Source: a bacterium (lineage in GTDB: Bacteria > Gemmatimonadota > Gemmatimonadetes > Gemmatimonadales > Gemmatimonadaceae). From it: a DNA stretch of 52,256 nucleotides. The position numbers and the translations under genes were made by a program. The notes under the pieces were generated by a model, which did not search any database, was not told the origin of the DNA, and saw only the letters and a list, made by a program, of their open reading frames with translations. Position 1 is the stretch's first letter. Every line of letters starts with the position of its first letter. The stretch spans positions 1 to 52,256 of the forward strand of contig JAIXTI010000271.1 in the NCBI GenBank assembly GCA_027484025.1, in the 5' to 3' direction. This document shows positions 8,441 to 17,887 of the stretch, piece by piece.

Positions 8441-11400
8441 TTACACCCCTGGCGACTGCTGCCCAAACGGAAAGCGTATCCGCTCGGGCAGCTTGCCCCA
8501 CTGCGCCGGCGTGAGCACGCTCTCTACGGTCTTGAGCGATTCCTGAATGGCCTTCACCAGCGCGAGGTTGGCCTGCTGCAGCTTGGGCGCAATGGCGCCA
8601 AGATCGGGGCGACCACCGTTGCTCATGAGCATCCCTACGATCTCATCGATGCGTGCATCGGCAATGGTGCGGTATTGCTTGGCGGCGGCTGCAATGCTTT
8701 CGCGTTGCGTTGGCGCAAGGTCGAGCTGCAGCGAATCGCTCACGCGCAGCAAGCTGTCCAGCGGATACGGCACCTGTCGCGCCACGCGCGTGCGCACCAC
8801 ACTCGCCGAATCGGCGCCGCCGTTGCCACTCAGTGCGCGCAAGTTGGCGCGTGAGGGGTCGGTGCCAATGGCAATCTGCCCACGCAGCGACAGCTGGAAG
8901 GGCACACCAAACGGATTGCGCGCGCCAATAGGTGTGCCAAAACGTTCGTTCACCGTGTAGCGATAACGACGCGACGACGCGTCGAAGCCCGTCACCGTCA
9001 GCAGCTGGCGATCAGGAAGCAGTGGCTGCCCCCATCCCTTGATGTCGCGGCCGTGAAGCAATCGATCCACACCGGCCAACGTGTTGCTCGCCACCAGCGA
9101 CAGCGTGAGTCGATCATCCAGCCGCCGCGCGCGCGGACGCCAATTGAGCTGCACATCCAGCTGCGGCGTGTACGGCGTGGTACAACTATTCCGCTCGGCC
9201 ACGCGCCCCGTCTGCGCGCGCAGGCAATTCGCCGCGCGCGTATCGGTCGTGGCCAGCAGCGTGCGCATCCCTTCCGACAACGCATCGCTGCCATCGCCGC
9301 CCGGTACAAAGGCGCGATCGTTGCGAGCGCCGTCGCCGTTCACATCACCGTTCACCATGGGCGTATAGCGCGCCCCCGACAGCAGTCGCCCAATGAACGT
9401 GAGCTCGAAGCCGCGCGGAAAGTTGGTGATCTGCTGCGCCACCACCTGATGACGACGCTCCAGATCGGCGCTCCCCCACTCCGCTCTATTCGGGTCGCCG
9501 TCGGTGGTGGCAAACGCGGTCCCCAAACCAAAGCCGTTGGAGACATCGCGCACCCTGTTCCACGTGTACGAAATAGACGTACCACCTCCGCGGAACGACG
9601 GACCGGCCACCGTGAACGTCGCCTGCGTCGCGCGCGACTCGGCGCCGCTCCCAATAGACAGCACGGGCCCGAACGCCGATTGCGGACGCGTGCCGTTGCC
9701 CGTGGCGGCGCCCGTCCCCGGGTTGATTTCATTGAGTGACGTGAACACCGGCCGAGCCCCTTCGCTGCTGAGCGTGAGCCCGGCAGTGCCCAGGTTGCGA
9801 TCGATGGCGAGTGGTGAGCGCGTGCCGTGCGAGTGCACCACATCGGCAGCGATAGCCCAGCGCAAACCAAACTGTCGCGAATAGCCCAGCGACGCGCGCC
9901 ATACTTCGGGTGCGCCAAACTGCTCGTCAAAGAGCAACACCGCGGGACGCACCTGCGACAACGTGCTCGCGGGCGTGTTGTTCACACCATCCGTCAGGCA
10001 ACGCTCTGGTGCCGCGGCTCCTGCAGCCAGTGCACTCCAATCGGGAATAGGCACCGTAGCCCCCGTGCAGATGAGCTGCTGCTGTGCGCCGGGCAAGCCG
10101 GAGCCGTTGGCAACGGCCGTCACCAGCCCGGTGGGAATGGTGCCGCGAAAGAGTCCTACGCCACCTTTGATGGTGCCCGCCGGAATGCCGGCCACATTGC
10201 CCAGCAGATACGTAAAGCCTACGCGCGGCGTAATGCGCAGGTCGGTAGGCCACGCGTTGGTGCGCGCACCGAAGGCCTGCGCCACCGCACTGTTGGCCGC
10301 CGGGACGCCGGCCATGCGCGTGCCTTCGAGCCGCGCACCATACACCACCTGCAGCGACGGCGACGCGCGCCACGCGTCGGCGAGATACAACCCGCCGGTG
10401 GTGGTGCCAGCCTGCTGCGTGTTCGTGCCCAGCACGCGCGCGTACAGTGCCGGCCGCGCCGCCGAGAGATCGGCGAGGGAATTGTACAAGAACGTGCCCT
10501 GCTGATTGCCCACGCCATCAATGGTGGTGCGCTGCGCGTTGACCAGCGCGCCCAGCTTGATGCGATGACTGCCGCCCACCAGCCGGCTCACTTCGTTGCT
10601 CACTTCGGTGAGCTGCGATGTCACGCTCCGCGGCAGACTGGGATTGGCCCCAAACTGCAGCTGCGCCTGGCCGGTGCGCCCGCTGTCCAGTTGCGACGTG
10701 ACGTTCACCACGCCCAGTGGCAGGCGCGTATCGATCAGCGCGTCCTGCTGGTCTCGCGACGTGTAGCCGCGGAATTCATTGATGAAGCCACCAAAGGTGG
10801 AGGTAAGCGACGCCAGCACGCCGCCGCCGCGCGATTGCGAGGTGCCCGCAATGGAGGGCAATGCCAATCCGCCGGTGCGCCCCACGTTGAGCTCGCTCGA
10901 GCGCCAATCGGCACGTACCGTGAGCGCCGTGGTGGGCGTCACATCCCAGTCCACGCGCACGAGCGACGACAGCGACTGCGTGCTGCGCGCGTTGGGCAGG
11001 CCGTTGCGTGAGGCGAGCCCGGCGCGCGACACGAAGGCCAGAAACTGCGCGAGCGAGTCGGACGCGAGCCCCAGGTTGCCGGCAATGCGCGGCGTGACAT
11101 CGAGCAGCGAGTTGATGGGTTCCTCGCGGCGGTCGACATCGAACGACGCAAAGTAGAAGGCGCGATCTTTCACCAGCGGCCCGCCCACACCAAAGCCCGC
11201 GTTCCCCTGCGAGAAGCGCTGATCGAAGGTGCGCGTGGGCACGGTCGCCCACTGCCCCGGCTTGGGCTGCGCATTCAGTGAGGCGTTACCCAACGTGCGC
11301 GACGTGCCGGCAATGGTGGTGGTCGCGACCTGTCCACCGGTGAATTGCCCGCGCGCCGGATCGTAGGCGTTGGTCACCACGCGCACGGCGCGAATGCTGT

Positions 11401-12028
11401 TCTGCGGTACCGAGCCAAACAGGAACGAACTGCCGTCGAGCGTGACGTTGTTCTGATTGGTAGGTTGCCCACCCACCGAGATGCCTCCCGACGCGCTATC
11501 GCCGCCCGCGACGGCCACCACGCCGGGCACCAGCGTCGCGGCCGCGTTGAGATCACCGGGTGTGAGCGGAAAGCGCACCAGATACGCCAGCGGCACAATC
11601 GCTTCGGTGCCGCCCGCCGCCGACGCCGGCGAGGCGCCGGGGCGCGCGTTGCGGGCCCGCACCTGCACCTGGGCCAACGTGGTCGCCGTCGCCGACATGC
11701 GGACATCGGCCACCAGGCGATCTTCATCGCCACGTCGATTGAGTGCAAAGGTGGCGGGACGCATACCCAGCGCGGTAATGCTTACGCGGAACTGCGTGCC
11801 TCCCTCACGAAAGAGCAGCGTGTAGCGCCCGTCGCTGCGCGTCGTGGTTTGCCGGATCACGCCATTGCTGACCGACGTGACCTCGACGCGCGCGCCGTTG
11901 ATGGGGAGGCTGTCGGGACCAGTCACGCGGCCCGTGATGATTTCGGTCGTGGTACCGATTTGCGCCGCGGCGACCACTGGCGCGCAGTGCACGACGAACG
12001 CGGCGAGAACCCATACGATTTTGGACAT
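8441..12028 (-). CDS. TonB-dependent-receptor-like outer-membrane protein with CarboxypepD_reg domain
   Basis: The protein has 1195 residues. A signal peptide (MSKIVWVLAAFVVHCAPVVAAAQ) is followed by a carboxypeptidase-regulatory domain (about 30-115: ITGRVTGPDSLPINGARV ... SDGRYTLLFREGG). Then come a plug-like segment (VSGGISVGGQPTNQNNVTLDG type) and a long beta-barrel region. The C-terminal part has a calcium-site-like DVNGDGARNDRAF loop, a SNTLAGVDRLLHG segment and an unusual helical tail (about 1090-1195) containing LTPAQWGKLP. It presumably imports or binds a large ligand at the outer membrane. It is a paralogue of the gene at 47702-51454. It has no adjacent SusD-type partner. Confidence 0.85.
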   Translation of the reverse strand: MSKIVWVLAAFVVHCAPVVAAAQIGTTTEIITGRVTGPDSLPINGARVEVTSVSNGVIRQTTTRSDGRYTLLFREGGTQFRVSITALGMRPATFALNRRGDEDRLVADVRMSATATTLAQVQVRARNARPGASPASAAGGTEAIVPLAYLVRFPLTPGDLNAAATLVPGVVAVAGGDSASGGISVGGQPTNQNNVTLDGSSFLFGSVPQNSIRAVRVVTNAYDPARGQFTGGQVATTTIAGTSRTLGNASLNAQPKPGQWATVPTRTFDQRFSQGNAGFGVGGPLVKDRAFYFASFDVDRREEPINSLLDVTPRIAGNLGLASDSLAQFLAFVSRAGLASRNGLPNARSTQSLSSLVRVDWDVTPTTALTVRADWRSSELNVGRTGGLALPSIAGTSQSRGGGVLASLTSTFGGFINEFRGYTSRDQQDALIDTRLPLGVVNVTSQLDSGRTGQAQLQFGANPSLPRSVTSQLTEVSNEVSRLVGGSHRIKLGALVNAQRTTIDGVGNQQGTFLYNSLADLSAARPALYARVLGTNTQQAGTTTGGLYLADAWRASPSLQVVYGARLEGTRMAGVPAANSAVAQAFGARTNAWPTDLRITPRVGFTYLLGNVAGIPAGTIKGGVGLFRGTIPTGLVTAVANGSGLPGAQQQLICTGATVPIPDWSALAAGAAAPERCLTDGVNNTPASTLSQVRPAVLLFDEQFGAPEVWRASLGYSRQFGLRWAIAADVVHSHGTRSPLAIDRNLGTAGLTLSSEGARPVFTSLNEINPGTGAATGNGTRPQSAFGPVLSIGSGAESRATQATFTVAGPSFRGGGTSISYTWNRVRDVSNGFGLGTAFATTDGDPNRAEWGSADLERRHQVVAQQITNFPRGFELTFIGRLLSGARYTPMVNGDVNGDGARNDRAFVPGGDGSDALSEGMRTLLATTDTRAANCLRAQTGRVAERNSCTTPYTPQLDVQLNWRPRARRLDDRLTLSLVASNTLAGVDRLLHGRDIKGWGQPLLPDRQLLTVTGFDASSRRYRYTVNERFGTPIGARNPFGVPFQLSLRGQIAIGTDPSRANLRALSGNGGADSASVVRTRVARQVPYPLDSLLRVSDSLQLDLAPTQRESIAAAAKQYRTIADARIDEIVGMLMSNGGRPDLGAIAPKLQQANLALVKAIQESLKTVESVLTPAQWGKLPERIRFPFGQQSPGV

Positions 12029-12163
12029 GGTTCAACGCTGCCTGTGCAACGGGCGCAGAACAATCGCGCCCATGTGCGGAAGTTGTACGGACACGACGGC
12101 TTCATGGATCTGCATGCACGGCGGTCATCGGGAACGCGCGGTTCCGCGATCGAGACCCGATAC

Positions 12164-12192
12164 TTGACCAATCAATGATTTCATGGTAAAGT
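12164..12192 (+). promoter_or_regulatory. Promoter of the MarR gene with overlapping dyad operator
   Basis: TTGACC (12164-12169), a 17-nt spacer and TAAAGT (12187-12192) fit a sigma-70 promoter. The -35 box is part of TTGACCAATCAA (12164-12175), a TTGA-N4-TCAA dyad typical of MarR-family operators. Autorepression is inferred. Confidence 0.6.
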
Positions 12193-12216
12193 ACCCTCGA
12201 CCCCGACACCGCATTC

Positions 12217-12675
12217 ATGACCAGCCCAACTTCCCACAGCAAAAAACCGGCAGCCCGCAGCCAGCGCGCACAGGCGGGCGAAGCCTTGCTGCGAGCCGCC
12301 GATGTGGTACGGCGTCGCTGGGCGGCAGCCGTGGAACCGTTCGGAATCACGCTGCAGCAGTACAATGTGCTGCGGATTCTGCGCGGGGCACTTCCCGAAC
12401 CGCTGCCAACGTTGGAGATCGCGCAGCGCATGATCGAGCAGACGCCTGGCATCACGCGGCTGCTTGACCGACTCGAGGAGCAGGGGTGGGTGTCGCGCAC
12501 GCGCGCGGCGCACGACCGCCGGCTCGTCTTCGTGGCGATCAGCAAGGCCGGGCTGAAGCTGCTCGCTGAATCCGACGACGCCGTCGATGCAGCCGATGAG
12601 GCCGCCCTTGGCGAACTGACCAAACCAGATGTGGCGAGCCTGATTCAGCTCTGCAAACGCATCGGCACCGTGTAG
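12217..12675 (+). CDS. MarR-family transcriptional regulator
   Basis: The protein has 152 residues with the family's winged-helix fold. The recognition region covers about 50-100 (LQQYNVLRILRGALPEPLPTLEIAQRM, then TPGITRLLDRLEEQGWVSR), followed by the wing R-x-x-x-x-H-D-R-R-L-V and a C-terminal dimer helix. The basic N-terminal tail (about 25 residues) is longer than usual. The gene lies between two stretches of TTGA-type dyads, one in its own promoter and one in front of the downstream pair at 12831-13684. It probably represses itself and that pair. The inducer is unknown. Confidence 0.9.
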   Translation: MTSPTSHSKKPAARSQRAQAGEALLRAADVVRRRWAAAVEPFGITLQQYNVLRILRGALPEPLPTLEIAQRMIEQTPGITRLLDRLEEQGWVSRTRAAHDRRLVFVAISKAGLKLLAESDDAVDAADEAALGELTKPDVASLIQLCKRIGTV

Positions 12676-12719
12676 GCCGTGAGCACCGCTGATCAGGCGA
12701 GGTCTTCGTGGACCAATAC

Positions 12720-12742
12720 ATGACTAGTCAATGATTGACCAA
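12720..12742. promoter_or_regulatory. Clustered dyads, likely MarR operator
   Basis: The perfect palindrome TGACTAGTCA (12721-12730) overlaps TCAATGATTGA (12728-12738), which runs into TTGACCAA (12735-12742). The last element repeats the motif found at 12164-12171 in the regulator's own promoter. The cluster is about 90 bp upstream of the NTF2-like gene. Confidence 0.5.
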
Positions 12743-12830
12743 TGGCTCAATACCATCACGTCCCCCCAAGGCGGTGGCGCCATCGTCCGCATGTGTCTGC
12801 CTTCGCCAAACCCCACTCAAGGAGCTTGCC

Positions 12831-13223
12831 ATGAGTTCGTCACTCCGCCATCGCGTGCAGCAACTCGTTCTGCATGTGGAACGCGGCGCCATCTTCGAGG
12901 CACTTGACGCGTTCTACGCGGACAACGTGCGCATGCAGGAAAACATCCAGCCCGCCACCCACGGGAAAGCGGCAAACGTGGAACGTGAGAAACAGTTCCT
13001 CAGTGGAATCGCCGAACTGCACGGCTATCGCGCGGCGAGTGTGCTGGTGGACGGCACGCGCTCGGTGATCAACTGGGTGGCTGACTTCCGCGGCACTGAC
13101 GGGAAGCAGTACCACTTCGACCAGCTCGCGGTGCAAGAGTGGGATGATGACGGCCCGGACGCCCACATCGTATATGAGCGGTTCGTCTACGACAGCGCGT
13201 CGCTGGTCAAGGCGGTACCATGA
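12831..13223 (+). CDS. SnoaL/NTF2-like protein
   Basis: The protein has 130 residues with the pattern of a SnoaL-like alpha+beta barrel: an N-terminal helix ending in EALDAFYADNVRMQEN, then a ring of strands (VLVDGTRSVINWVADFRG, YHFDQLAVQEWDDD, AHIVYERFVYD). Members are small enzymes or binding proteins; no catalytic residues can be assigned. The ATG has GGAG eight bases upstream. It overlaps the DoxX gene by 4 nt and probably shares its MarR-controlled promoter. Confidence 0.8.
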   Translation: MSSSLRHRVQQLVLHVERGAIFEALDAFYADNVRMQENIQPATHGKAANVEREKQFLSGIAELHGYRAASVLVDGTRSVINWVADFRGTDGKQYHFDQLAVQEWDDDGPDAHIVYERFVYDSASLVKAVP

Positions 13224-13684
13224 ACTCCAACACTCTCCGCGGGCGAGCGGCGCTCATTGCCACTCCGGCCGACGCGGCCGCGACACTCGCCCGCGTTGCG
13301 CTCGGCGCCATGATCGTCCCCCATGGCATGCAGAAGTTGTTCGGCAGCTTCGGTGGCTACGGTTTCGCCGGCACCATGGAATTCTTCACCGGCACGATGG
13401 GCTTCCCGTACATCCTGGGACTCGCCGCCATCTTCGCCGAGTTCTTCGGGGGTGTGGCCCTGCTGGTGGGATTCTGTGGACGCGTCGCCGCTGCGCTGGT
13501 GGGGATCACCATGCTCGTCGCAGCGCTGAGCTCGCATCTTGCCAATGGGTTCTTCATCAACTGGAGCGGCACACAGAAGGGCGAAGGCATCGAGTTTTTC
13601 ATACTGGCCGTCGCCCTGGCGTGCATCGTAGTTCTTCGCGGCAGCGGCGCGTGGTCGGTGGACCGCCTCCTCACACGCCGCTGA
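13220..13684 (+). CDS. DoxX-family membrane protein
   Basis: The protein has 154 residues and four predicted transmembrane helices. The first carries the family's ARVALGAMIVPHGMQKLFG motif, followed by GFAGTMEFFTGTMGFP and AALVGITMLVAALSSH. DoxX proteins are inner-membrane proteins often linked to redox or thiol stress and to MarR-type control. The gene starts inside the stop of the NTF2-like gene (ATGA), so the two are translated together. Confidence 0.88.
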   Translation: MNSNTLRGRAALIATPADAAATLARVALGAMIVPHGMQKLFGSFGGYGFAGTMEFFTGTMGFPYILGLAAIFAEFFGGVALLVGFCGRVAAALVGITMLVAALSSHLANGFFINWSGTQKGEGIEFFILAVALACIVVLRGSGAWSVDRLLTRR

Positions 13685-13712
13685 TTGCTCCGCGATCCGG
13701 TCCGCTCACTTT

Positions 13713-14210
13713 TCACCGCATCCAATGACAGGTATACCCACCCGGATTCTTCTTGAGATAATCCTGGTGATATCCCTCGGCGCTCCACCACTTGGCTTCC
13801 GGCACGATTTCGGTGGTGATGGGCTTCGGCCAGAAGCCGCTCGCGTTCACCCGCGCCTTCACCACCTCGGCGGTTTCACGCTGCGCCTCGCTCGTGTAGA
13901 AAATCGAGCTCCGGTACTGCGTCCCGATGTCGTTCCCCTGACGGTTGAGCGTCGTGGGATCGTGCATGCGGAAGAAGTGATGCTCCAGCAACGCCTCGAA
14001 GGTGATCACGCTCGGGTCGAACTCGATGCGCACACTCTCCGCATGACCGCTCTTGCTGTCGTGCGTGTCGTGATACGTGGGGTGCTCCAGCCAACCGCCG
14101 GTGTAGCCCACGTCAGTGTCGAGCACACCGGGAATGGCGCGCAGCAGCTCTTCCATGCCCCAGAAGCAGCCGCCGGCCAGAATGGCCACTTCGCGCGTGG
14201 GCTCAGCCAT
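13713..14210 (-). CDS. msrA: Peptide methionine (S)-S-oxide reductase
   Basis: The protein has 165 residues, the normal length for a single-domain MsrA. The catalytic motif GCFWG has C15 as the active Cys. [24 protein letters not shown] and a C-terminal YTCHWMR with a likely resolving Cys are all present. It reduces methionine-S-sulfoxide in proteins. There is no signal peptide, so it is cytoplasmic. It overlaps the end of msrB by 8 nt, so the pair is one operon covering both sulfoxide stereoisomers. The Met four codons upstream (14222) is an alternative start. Confidence 0.93.
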   Translation of the reverse strand: MAEPTREVAILAGGCFWGMEELLRAIPGVLDTDVGYTGGWLEHPTYHDTHDSKSGHAESVRIEFDPSVITFEALLEHHFFRMHDPTTLNRQGNDIGTQYRSSIFYTSEAQRETAEVVKARVNASGFWPKPITTEIVPEAKWWSAEGYHQDYLKKNPGGYTCHWMR

Positions 14211-14685
14211 GCGAACCGCCATTGGCGAAGATCGACACGTACTCGCCGTATCCCTGGGCCTCGAGCTCGGCCAACGGAATGAAGCGCAGGCTCGCCGAGT
14301 TGATGCAGTAGCGCAGGCCACCCGCTTCCTTCGGGCCATCGGGGAAGAGGTGCCCCAGGTGCGAGTCGCCGTGCTTCGACTTCACTTCCACCCGGCGCAT
14401 GCCGTAGGAGCGGTCTTCGTGCTCCGTCACGTTGGGCGCGACGGGACGCGTAAAGCTGGGCCACCCGGTGCCGGAATCGAACTTGTGCACGCTGGCAAAG
14501 AGCGGCTCGCCGGTGACGACGTCCACGTACAGCCCCGCGTCGTGATTGTCCCAGTACGCGTTCCGGAACGGCGGTTCAGTACCGCACTGTTGCGTGACGG
14601 CGTACTGCTCGGGGGTAAGCGTGCTGCGCAGCGCGTCGGCCGGCGGCTTCACGTACGTCTTGGAGTCGGAGATCTGGTCGGTCAT
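14203..14685 (-). CDS. msrB: Peptide methionine (R)-S-oxide reductase
   Basis: The protein has 160 residues. Catalytic C127 lies in [13 protein letters not shown], and C34 in QQCGTEPPF is the likely resolving Cys. GTGWPSF and [12 protein letters not shown] are conserved. The two CxxC motifs that bind zinc in many MsrB enzymes are missing: the position usually carrying one reads [14 protein letters not shown]. This is therefore a zinc-free form. It is the first gene of the msrB-msrA operon. The ATG at 14685 is chosen because homologues begin close to the TLTPEQY segment. Confidence 0.93.
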   Translation of the reverse strand: MTDQISDSKTYVKPPADALRSTLTPEQYAVTQQCGTEPPFRNAYWDNHDAGLYVDVVTGEPLFASVHKFDSGTGWPSFTRPVAPNVTEHEDRSYGMRRVEVKSKHGDSHLGHLFPDGPKEAGGLRYCINSASLRFIPLAELEAQGYGEYVSIFANGGSHG

Positions 14686-14755
14686 GCTGGTAATAGGCGC
14701 GGAGAGGGCGCGGGGTTCCCGCCTGCGGGGTTTGAGCCAGGACAGGAGCCCCATA

Positions 14756-15484
14756 TCACCGGCAATCCGGGTTGGCCGACGGCCCCACGTACTTCACGAC
14801 CTCGACCACGTCGCGCTCCCGCGGCCCCTCGAGGTCGTCGGGACGCGCCAGAAAGCGCGCCGACAGCTCCACCTGCTGCGCGCTGCCCGGCGTGAGCTTG
14901 GCCGCCTTGTACGCCCGCTCGAGCGCCGCATAGCCGCCCTTCATGAGCACCGGGTACGTCTGCCCCGACGCGCATTCCCGGAACGTGGCCGCGTCGGCCA
15001 TGTACGAAAACGCCCCCACCACGGTGACGGGCTCACGCAGCGCGTTCATGGTGTCCGCACGCACCAGCACCGCCTTGGCGTCGGCGGCCAGCCGGATCGT
15101 GTCTTCGCTCACCTGCGTAAAACGCAGCGAGTCGGTGAGGCCGCGCAGCGTGAGCGTCCCGCCCGCCAGCTCCCAGCGGCCCATCGTCACCATTGGCGCG
15201 GCCGACTTGCCGTCGTACTGCTGACGCAGGCGATACGTGCTGTCGGCAAAGAGCGCCACGGTGGTCTGCACGCCGGAACAATCGGCGCAGGGGAGTGTCC
15301 CCGAAAAGGAGTTGGGCGCGACGGCAGCCACGGTTACGGTGGGGACCGCCGGGATGGTCACCACACTGTCCGACAACGTGCCGCCCTTGGCCGGCGACTT
15401 GGCGTCGCTGCACGCCGCAAGGCCAATGGCCAGCATGGCCGGGAGAAGCACAGCCGGGAACGCGTTCACAAAACGCTTCGACAT
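14756..15484 (-). CDS. NlpE-like lipoprotein
   Basis: The protein has 242 residues. A lipoprotein signal peptide ends at the lipobox L-A-A-C (residues 22-25). About residues 55-155 resemble the NlpE N-terminal fold: [28 protein letters not shown], with the CxxC pair of that family, then [12 protein letters not shown]. The C-terminal part ([25 protein letters not shown]) resembles the lipoprotein half of NlpE/META-type proteins. NlpE proteins sense copper or surface stress; that role here is by analogy only. Its start is very close to the divergent SelO gene. Confidence 0.8.
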   Translation of the reverse strand: MSKRFVNAFPAVLLPAMLAIGLAACSDAKSPAKGGTLSDSVVTIPAVPTVTVAAVAPNSFSGTLPCADCSGVQTTVALFADSTYRLRQQYDGKSAAPMVTMGRWELAGGTLTLRGLTDSLRFTQVSEDTIRLAADAKAVLVRADTMNALREPVTVVGAFSYMADAATFRECASGQTYPVLMKGGYAALERAYKAAKLTPGSAQQVELSARFLARPDDLEGPRERDVVEVVKYVGPSANPDCR

Positions 15485-15499
15485 GGTGGGCCGGGTTCT

Positions 15500-17116
15500 A
15501 TGTTTCAGGGTGTGAATACCAACAGTGTAGACAACGAAACGTCGAACGTGACCTTCGACAACCGCTTCGTGTCCGAGCTGCCGGGGGATCCTGATTCCTC
15601 GGGGCGGCGAAGACAAGTGCTGGGGGCCGCGTGGAGCCCGGTGATGCCCACCCCCGTGGCCGCGCCGCAGCTGTTGGCGCACGCCGCAGACGTGGCCGAG
15701 CTCGTGGGCTTCGCGCCCGAGTTCGTGCAGTCGCCTGCGTTCGCCGAGGTGTTCGGCGGCAACGCGCTGCTCCCCGGCATGCAGCCGTATGCCGCCTGCT
15801 ACGGCGGGCATCAGTTCGGCAACTGGGCCGGTCAGCTGGGCGACGGACGCGCGATTACGCTGGGCGAAGTGGTCAACGCGCGTGGCGAACGGTGGGAGCT
15901 GCAGCTCAAGGGCGCCGGCCCCACGCCGTACTCGCGCACCGCCGACGGTCGCGCCGTACTGCGCTCGAGCATTCGCGAGTTTTTGTGTAGCGAAGCGATG
16001 CACCATCTGGGTGTGCCCACGACGCGCGCACTGAGTGTGGTCGCCACGGGCGACATGGTGGTGCGTGACATGTTCTACAACGGCAACGCCGCGCCCGAGC
16101 ACGGGGCGATCGTGTGTCGTGTGGCACCGAGCTTCATTCGCTTCGGCAACTTCGAAATCTTCACGGCGCGCGAAGACGTGGCCACGCTCACGCGGTTGGT
16201 GGACTTCACCATCTCGCGCGACTTTCCGCATTTAGTGGCGCAGTACAGCAACGACACCGAACGCCGCGGCGCGTGGTACGCCGAGGTGTGCGAGCGTACG
16301 GCGCGCATGATCGTGCAGTGGATGCGCGTGGGTTTCGTGCACGGCGTGATGAACACCGACAACATGTCGATATTGGGACTCACGATCGACTACGGCCCGT
16401 ACGGCTGGCTCGACAACTTCGACCCGCACTGGACGCCCAACACCACCGACGCGCAGGGGCGTCGGTATCGCTTTGGGCAGCAACCGGCCGTCGCGCAGTG
16501 GAACCTCGCGCGCCTCGCCGACGCGCTCACGCCGCTCTTCGCCGACGAAGCGCCGCTGCAGGCCGGCCTCGATCGTTTTTCGGCGGTGTACATCGCCGAG
16601 TACGAAGCGATGAACGCCGCCAAGTTCGGCTTCGTGCGCCGCGGCGACGACGAGATGCTCGTGATTCGTGAGTGCTTTGCGTTGCTATTCGACGCCGAGG
16701 TGGACTACACGCGCTTCTTCCGCGCACTCGGCGACATTGGCGACACGTTGCCCGACGGCGACCTGCTGCCACTCTTGGGCGACGTGTTCTACAACGACGA
16801 CAAGCGCGACGCGAAGGCAGAGGCATTCAACACGTGGCTGCGTCGGTGGCACGCGCTGGTGCTGCCGCACGGCCGAACCTTTGCGGAACGCCGCGCCGCG
16901 ATGCACGCCGTGAACCCGTGGTTCGTGTTGCGCAATTACGTCGCGCAGCAGGCAATCGACGCAGCGACGGCGGGCGATTATTCGGTGGTACGGACGCTGC
17001 TCACGGCGCTGCGTAATCCGTACACGGAGCAGCCCGCATACGCCGAGTACGCGGGGCGGCGGCCGGAGTGGGCGCGGCACAAGGCGGGGTGTTCGATGCT
17101 GTCGTGCAGCAGTTGA
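15500..17116 (+). CDS. selO: SelO (YdiU) protein adenylyltransferase
   Basis: The protein has 538 residues, close to the usual SelO length. Signature stretches are [68 protein letters not shown] and GWLDNFDP. SelO is a pseudokinase that transfers AMP to protein Ser/Thr/Tyr and is linked to redox control. The C-terminus ends in SCSS, the position where some homologues have selenocysteine or a redox Cys. Starting at ATG 15500 leaves only 15 bp to the divergent lipoprotein start. A GTG at 15548 (VTFDNRFV) matches the family N-terminus better and may be the true start. Confidence 0.92.
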   Translation: MFQGVNTNSVDNETSNVTFDNRFVSELPGDPDSSGRRRQVLGAAWSPVMPTPVAAPQLLAHAADVAELVGFAPEFVQSPAFAEVFGGNALLPGMQPYAACYGGHQFGNWAGQLGDGRAITLGEVVNARGERWELQLKGAGPTPYSRTADGRAVLRSSIREFLCSEAMHHLGVPTTRALSVVATGDMVVRDMFYNGNAAPEHGAIVCRVAPSFIRFGNFEIFTAREDVATLTRLVDFTISRDFPHLVAQYSNDTERRGAWYAEVCERTARMIVQWMRVGFVHGVMNTDNMSILGLTIDYGPYGWLDNFDPHWTPNTTDAQGRRYRFGQQPAVAQWNLARLADALTPLFADEAPLQAGLDRFSAVYIAEYEAMNAAKFGFVRRGDDEMLVIRECFALLFDAEVDYTRFFRALGDIGDTLPDGDLLPLLGDVFYNDDKRDAKAEAFNTWLRRWHALVLPHGRTFAERRAAMHAVNPWFVLRNYVAQQAIDAATAGDYSVVRTLLTALRNPYTEQPAYAEYAGRRPEWARHKAGCSMLSCSS

Positions 17117-17350
17117 TCACTGCGGTTGGCTGGTCCGGCGACTCACTGGCCGACGGATTTAGCCCTCAGGGGGAAGAACGCAAGGAAAAAGTGGAAAGCG
17201 CGGTACCGTCCACAAAAAAACGGCAACTGCAGTTGCGGTCTTGGTGGACACAACCGCGCTACATCCTTTCCCCTTGCGTTCTTTCCCCTGAGGGCTAGTG
17301 CCGTAAGCCAGTAAACCGCCGGACCAACCACCCGTAGTTGAACCGCAGTT
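17117..17350. repeat. Long imperfect intergenic palindrome A
   Basis: The gap between two convergent genes is almost entirely one inverted repeat with arms of about 100 nt, centred on CAACTGCAGTTG (17224-17235). Matching blocks include GGTCCGGCG, TAGCCCTCAGGGG (17160-17172 with the complement near 17286-17298), AGAACGCAAGG and GTCCAC. Most mismatches between the arms are A/G or C/T changes. Short open frames on both strands here look alike because of the symmetry and are not genes. Confidence 0.85.
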
Positions 17351-17359
17351 CAAACCGCC

Positions 17360-17791
17360 TTACTGCGCCGCCGAATCCGCCCGTTCCGCACGGTTCTGCC
17401 GCGATATCACCGTCGACACGAACTGCAGCGCATCAACTTGCGAGAACACCGCGCCTTCCCGCCCGTCGCCGACCTCGAACATCTTCATGCCGAAGCCTTT
17501 GATGTCGAAGCGCAGCCGGTTGTCGGCGTACTTCACGTTCTCGATGTAGGTCACCGGCACGCTGATCGTGCTGTTCACCAAGAACACGTGCGCCGAGTCG
17601 CCTACGATCTCGATGGCCACGGTGCGGTCGAGGCTCAGGATCTGCAGGTCGCCGGGCGCGAGCGTGCGCGTTTCGCGGGCCACCTTCGCGGCCGCGACGG
17701 CGGTCTTCGATTCGGCGTCCTGCTGACAGCCGGACAGAAGCAACGCGGCACAGAGCGACAGGGCAACGGAAGCGGGCAACGCGGGGCGCAT
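17360..17791 (-). CDS. Hypothetical lipoprotein
   Basis: The protein has 143 residues with a clear lipobox (ALLLSGC, Cys about residue 22). The mature part is small and beta-rich (TVAIEIVGDSAHVFLVNSTISVPVTYIENVKY, then RFDIKGFGMKMFEVGDG) and ends in a short charged helix. No known family is recognised. It is divergent from the molybdenum hydroxylase genes and convergent with selO. The nearby MPRRPHGRQ... extension upstream is rejected because it would bury the signal peptide. Confidence 0.7.
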   Translation of the reverse strand: MRPALPASVALSLCAALLLSGCQQDAESKTAVAAAKVARETRTLAPGDLQILSLDRTVAIEIVGDSAHVFLVNSTISVPVTYIENVKYADNRLRFDIKGFGMKMFEVGDGREGAVFSQVDALQFVSTVISRQNRAERADSAAQ

Positions 17792-17887
17792 GGCGGGACG
17801 GGTAAAGGGCACGGGACGCTGCCGCCCATGTGGGCGACGTGGCATCTTGGAAATATGAGGCACGCGTGAGGTTTTTCTGAGGCCCGC

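Noticed and set aside
9827-11011. Plus-strand frame of 394 codons opposite the first receptor
   Set aside because: Composition is Arg/Ala-rich without any domain, and the opposite strand encodes a recognisable receptor.
17117-17350. Palindrome A as an attC site
   Set aside because: It lacks paired RYYYAAC and GTTRRRY boxes at its ends, unlike 884-1023.
17068-17353. Frames inside palindrome A
   Set aside because: Same symmetry effect as palindrome B. No start site or domain.
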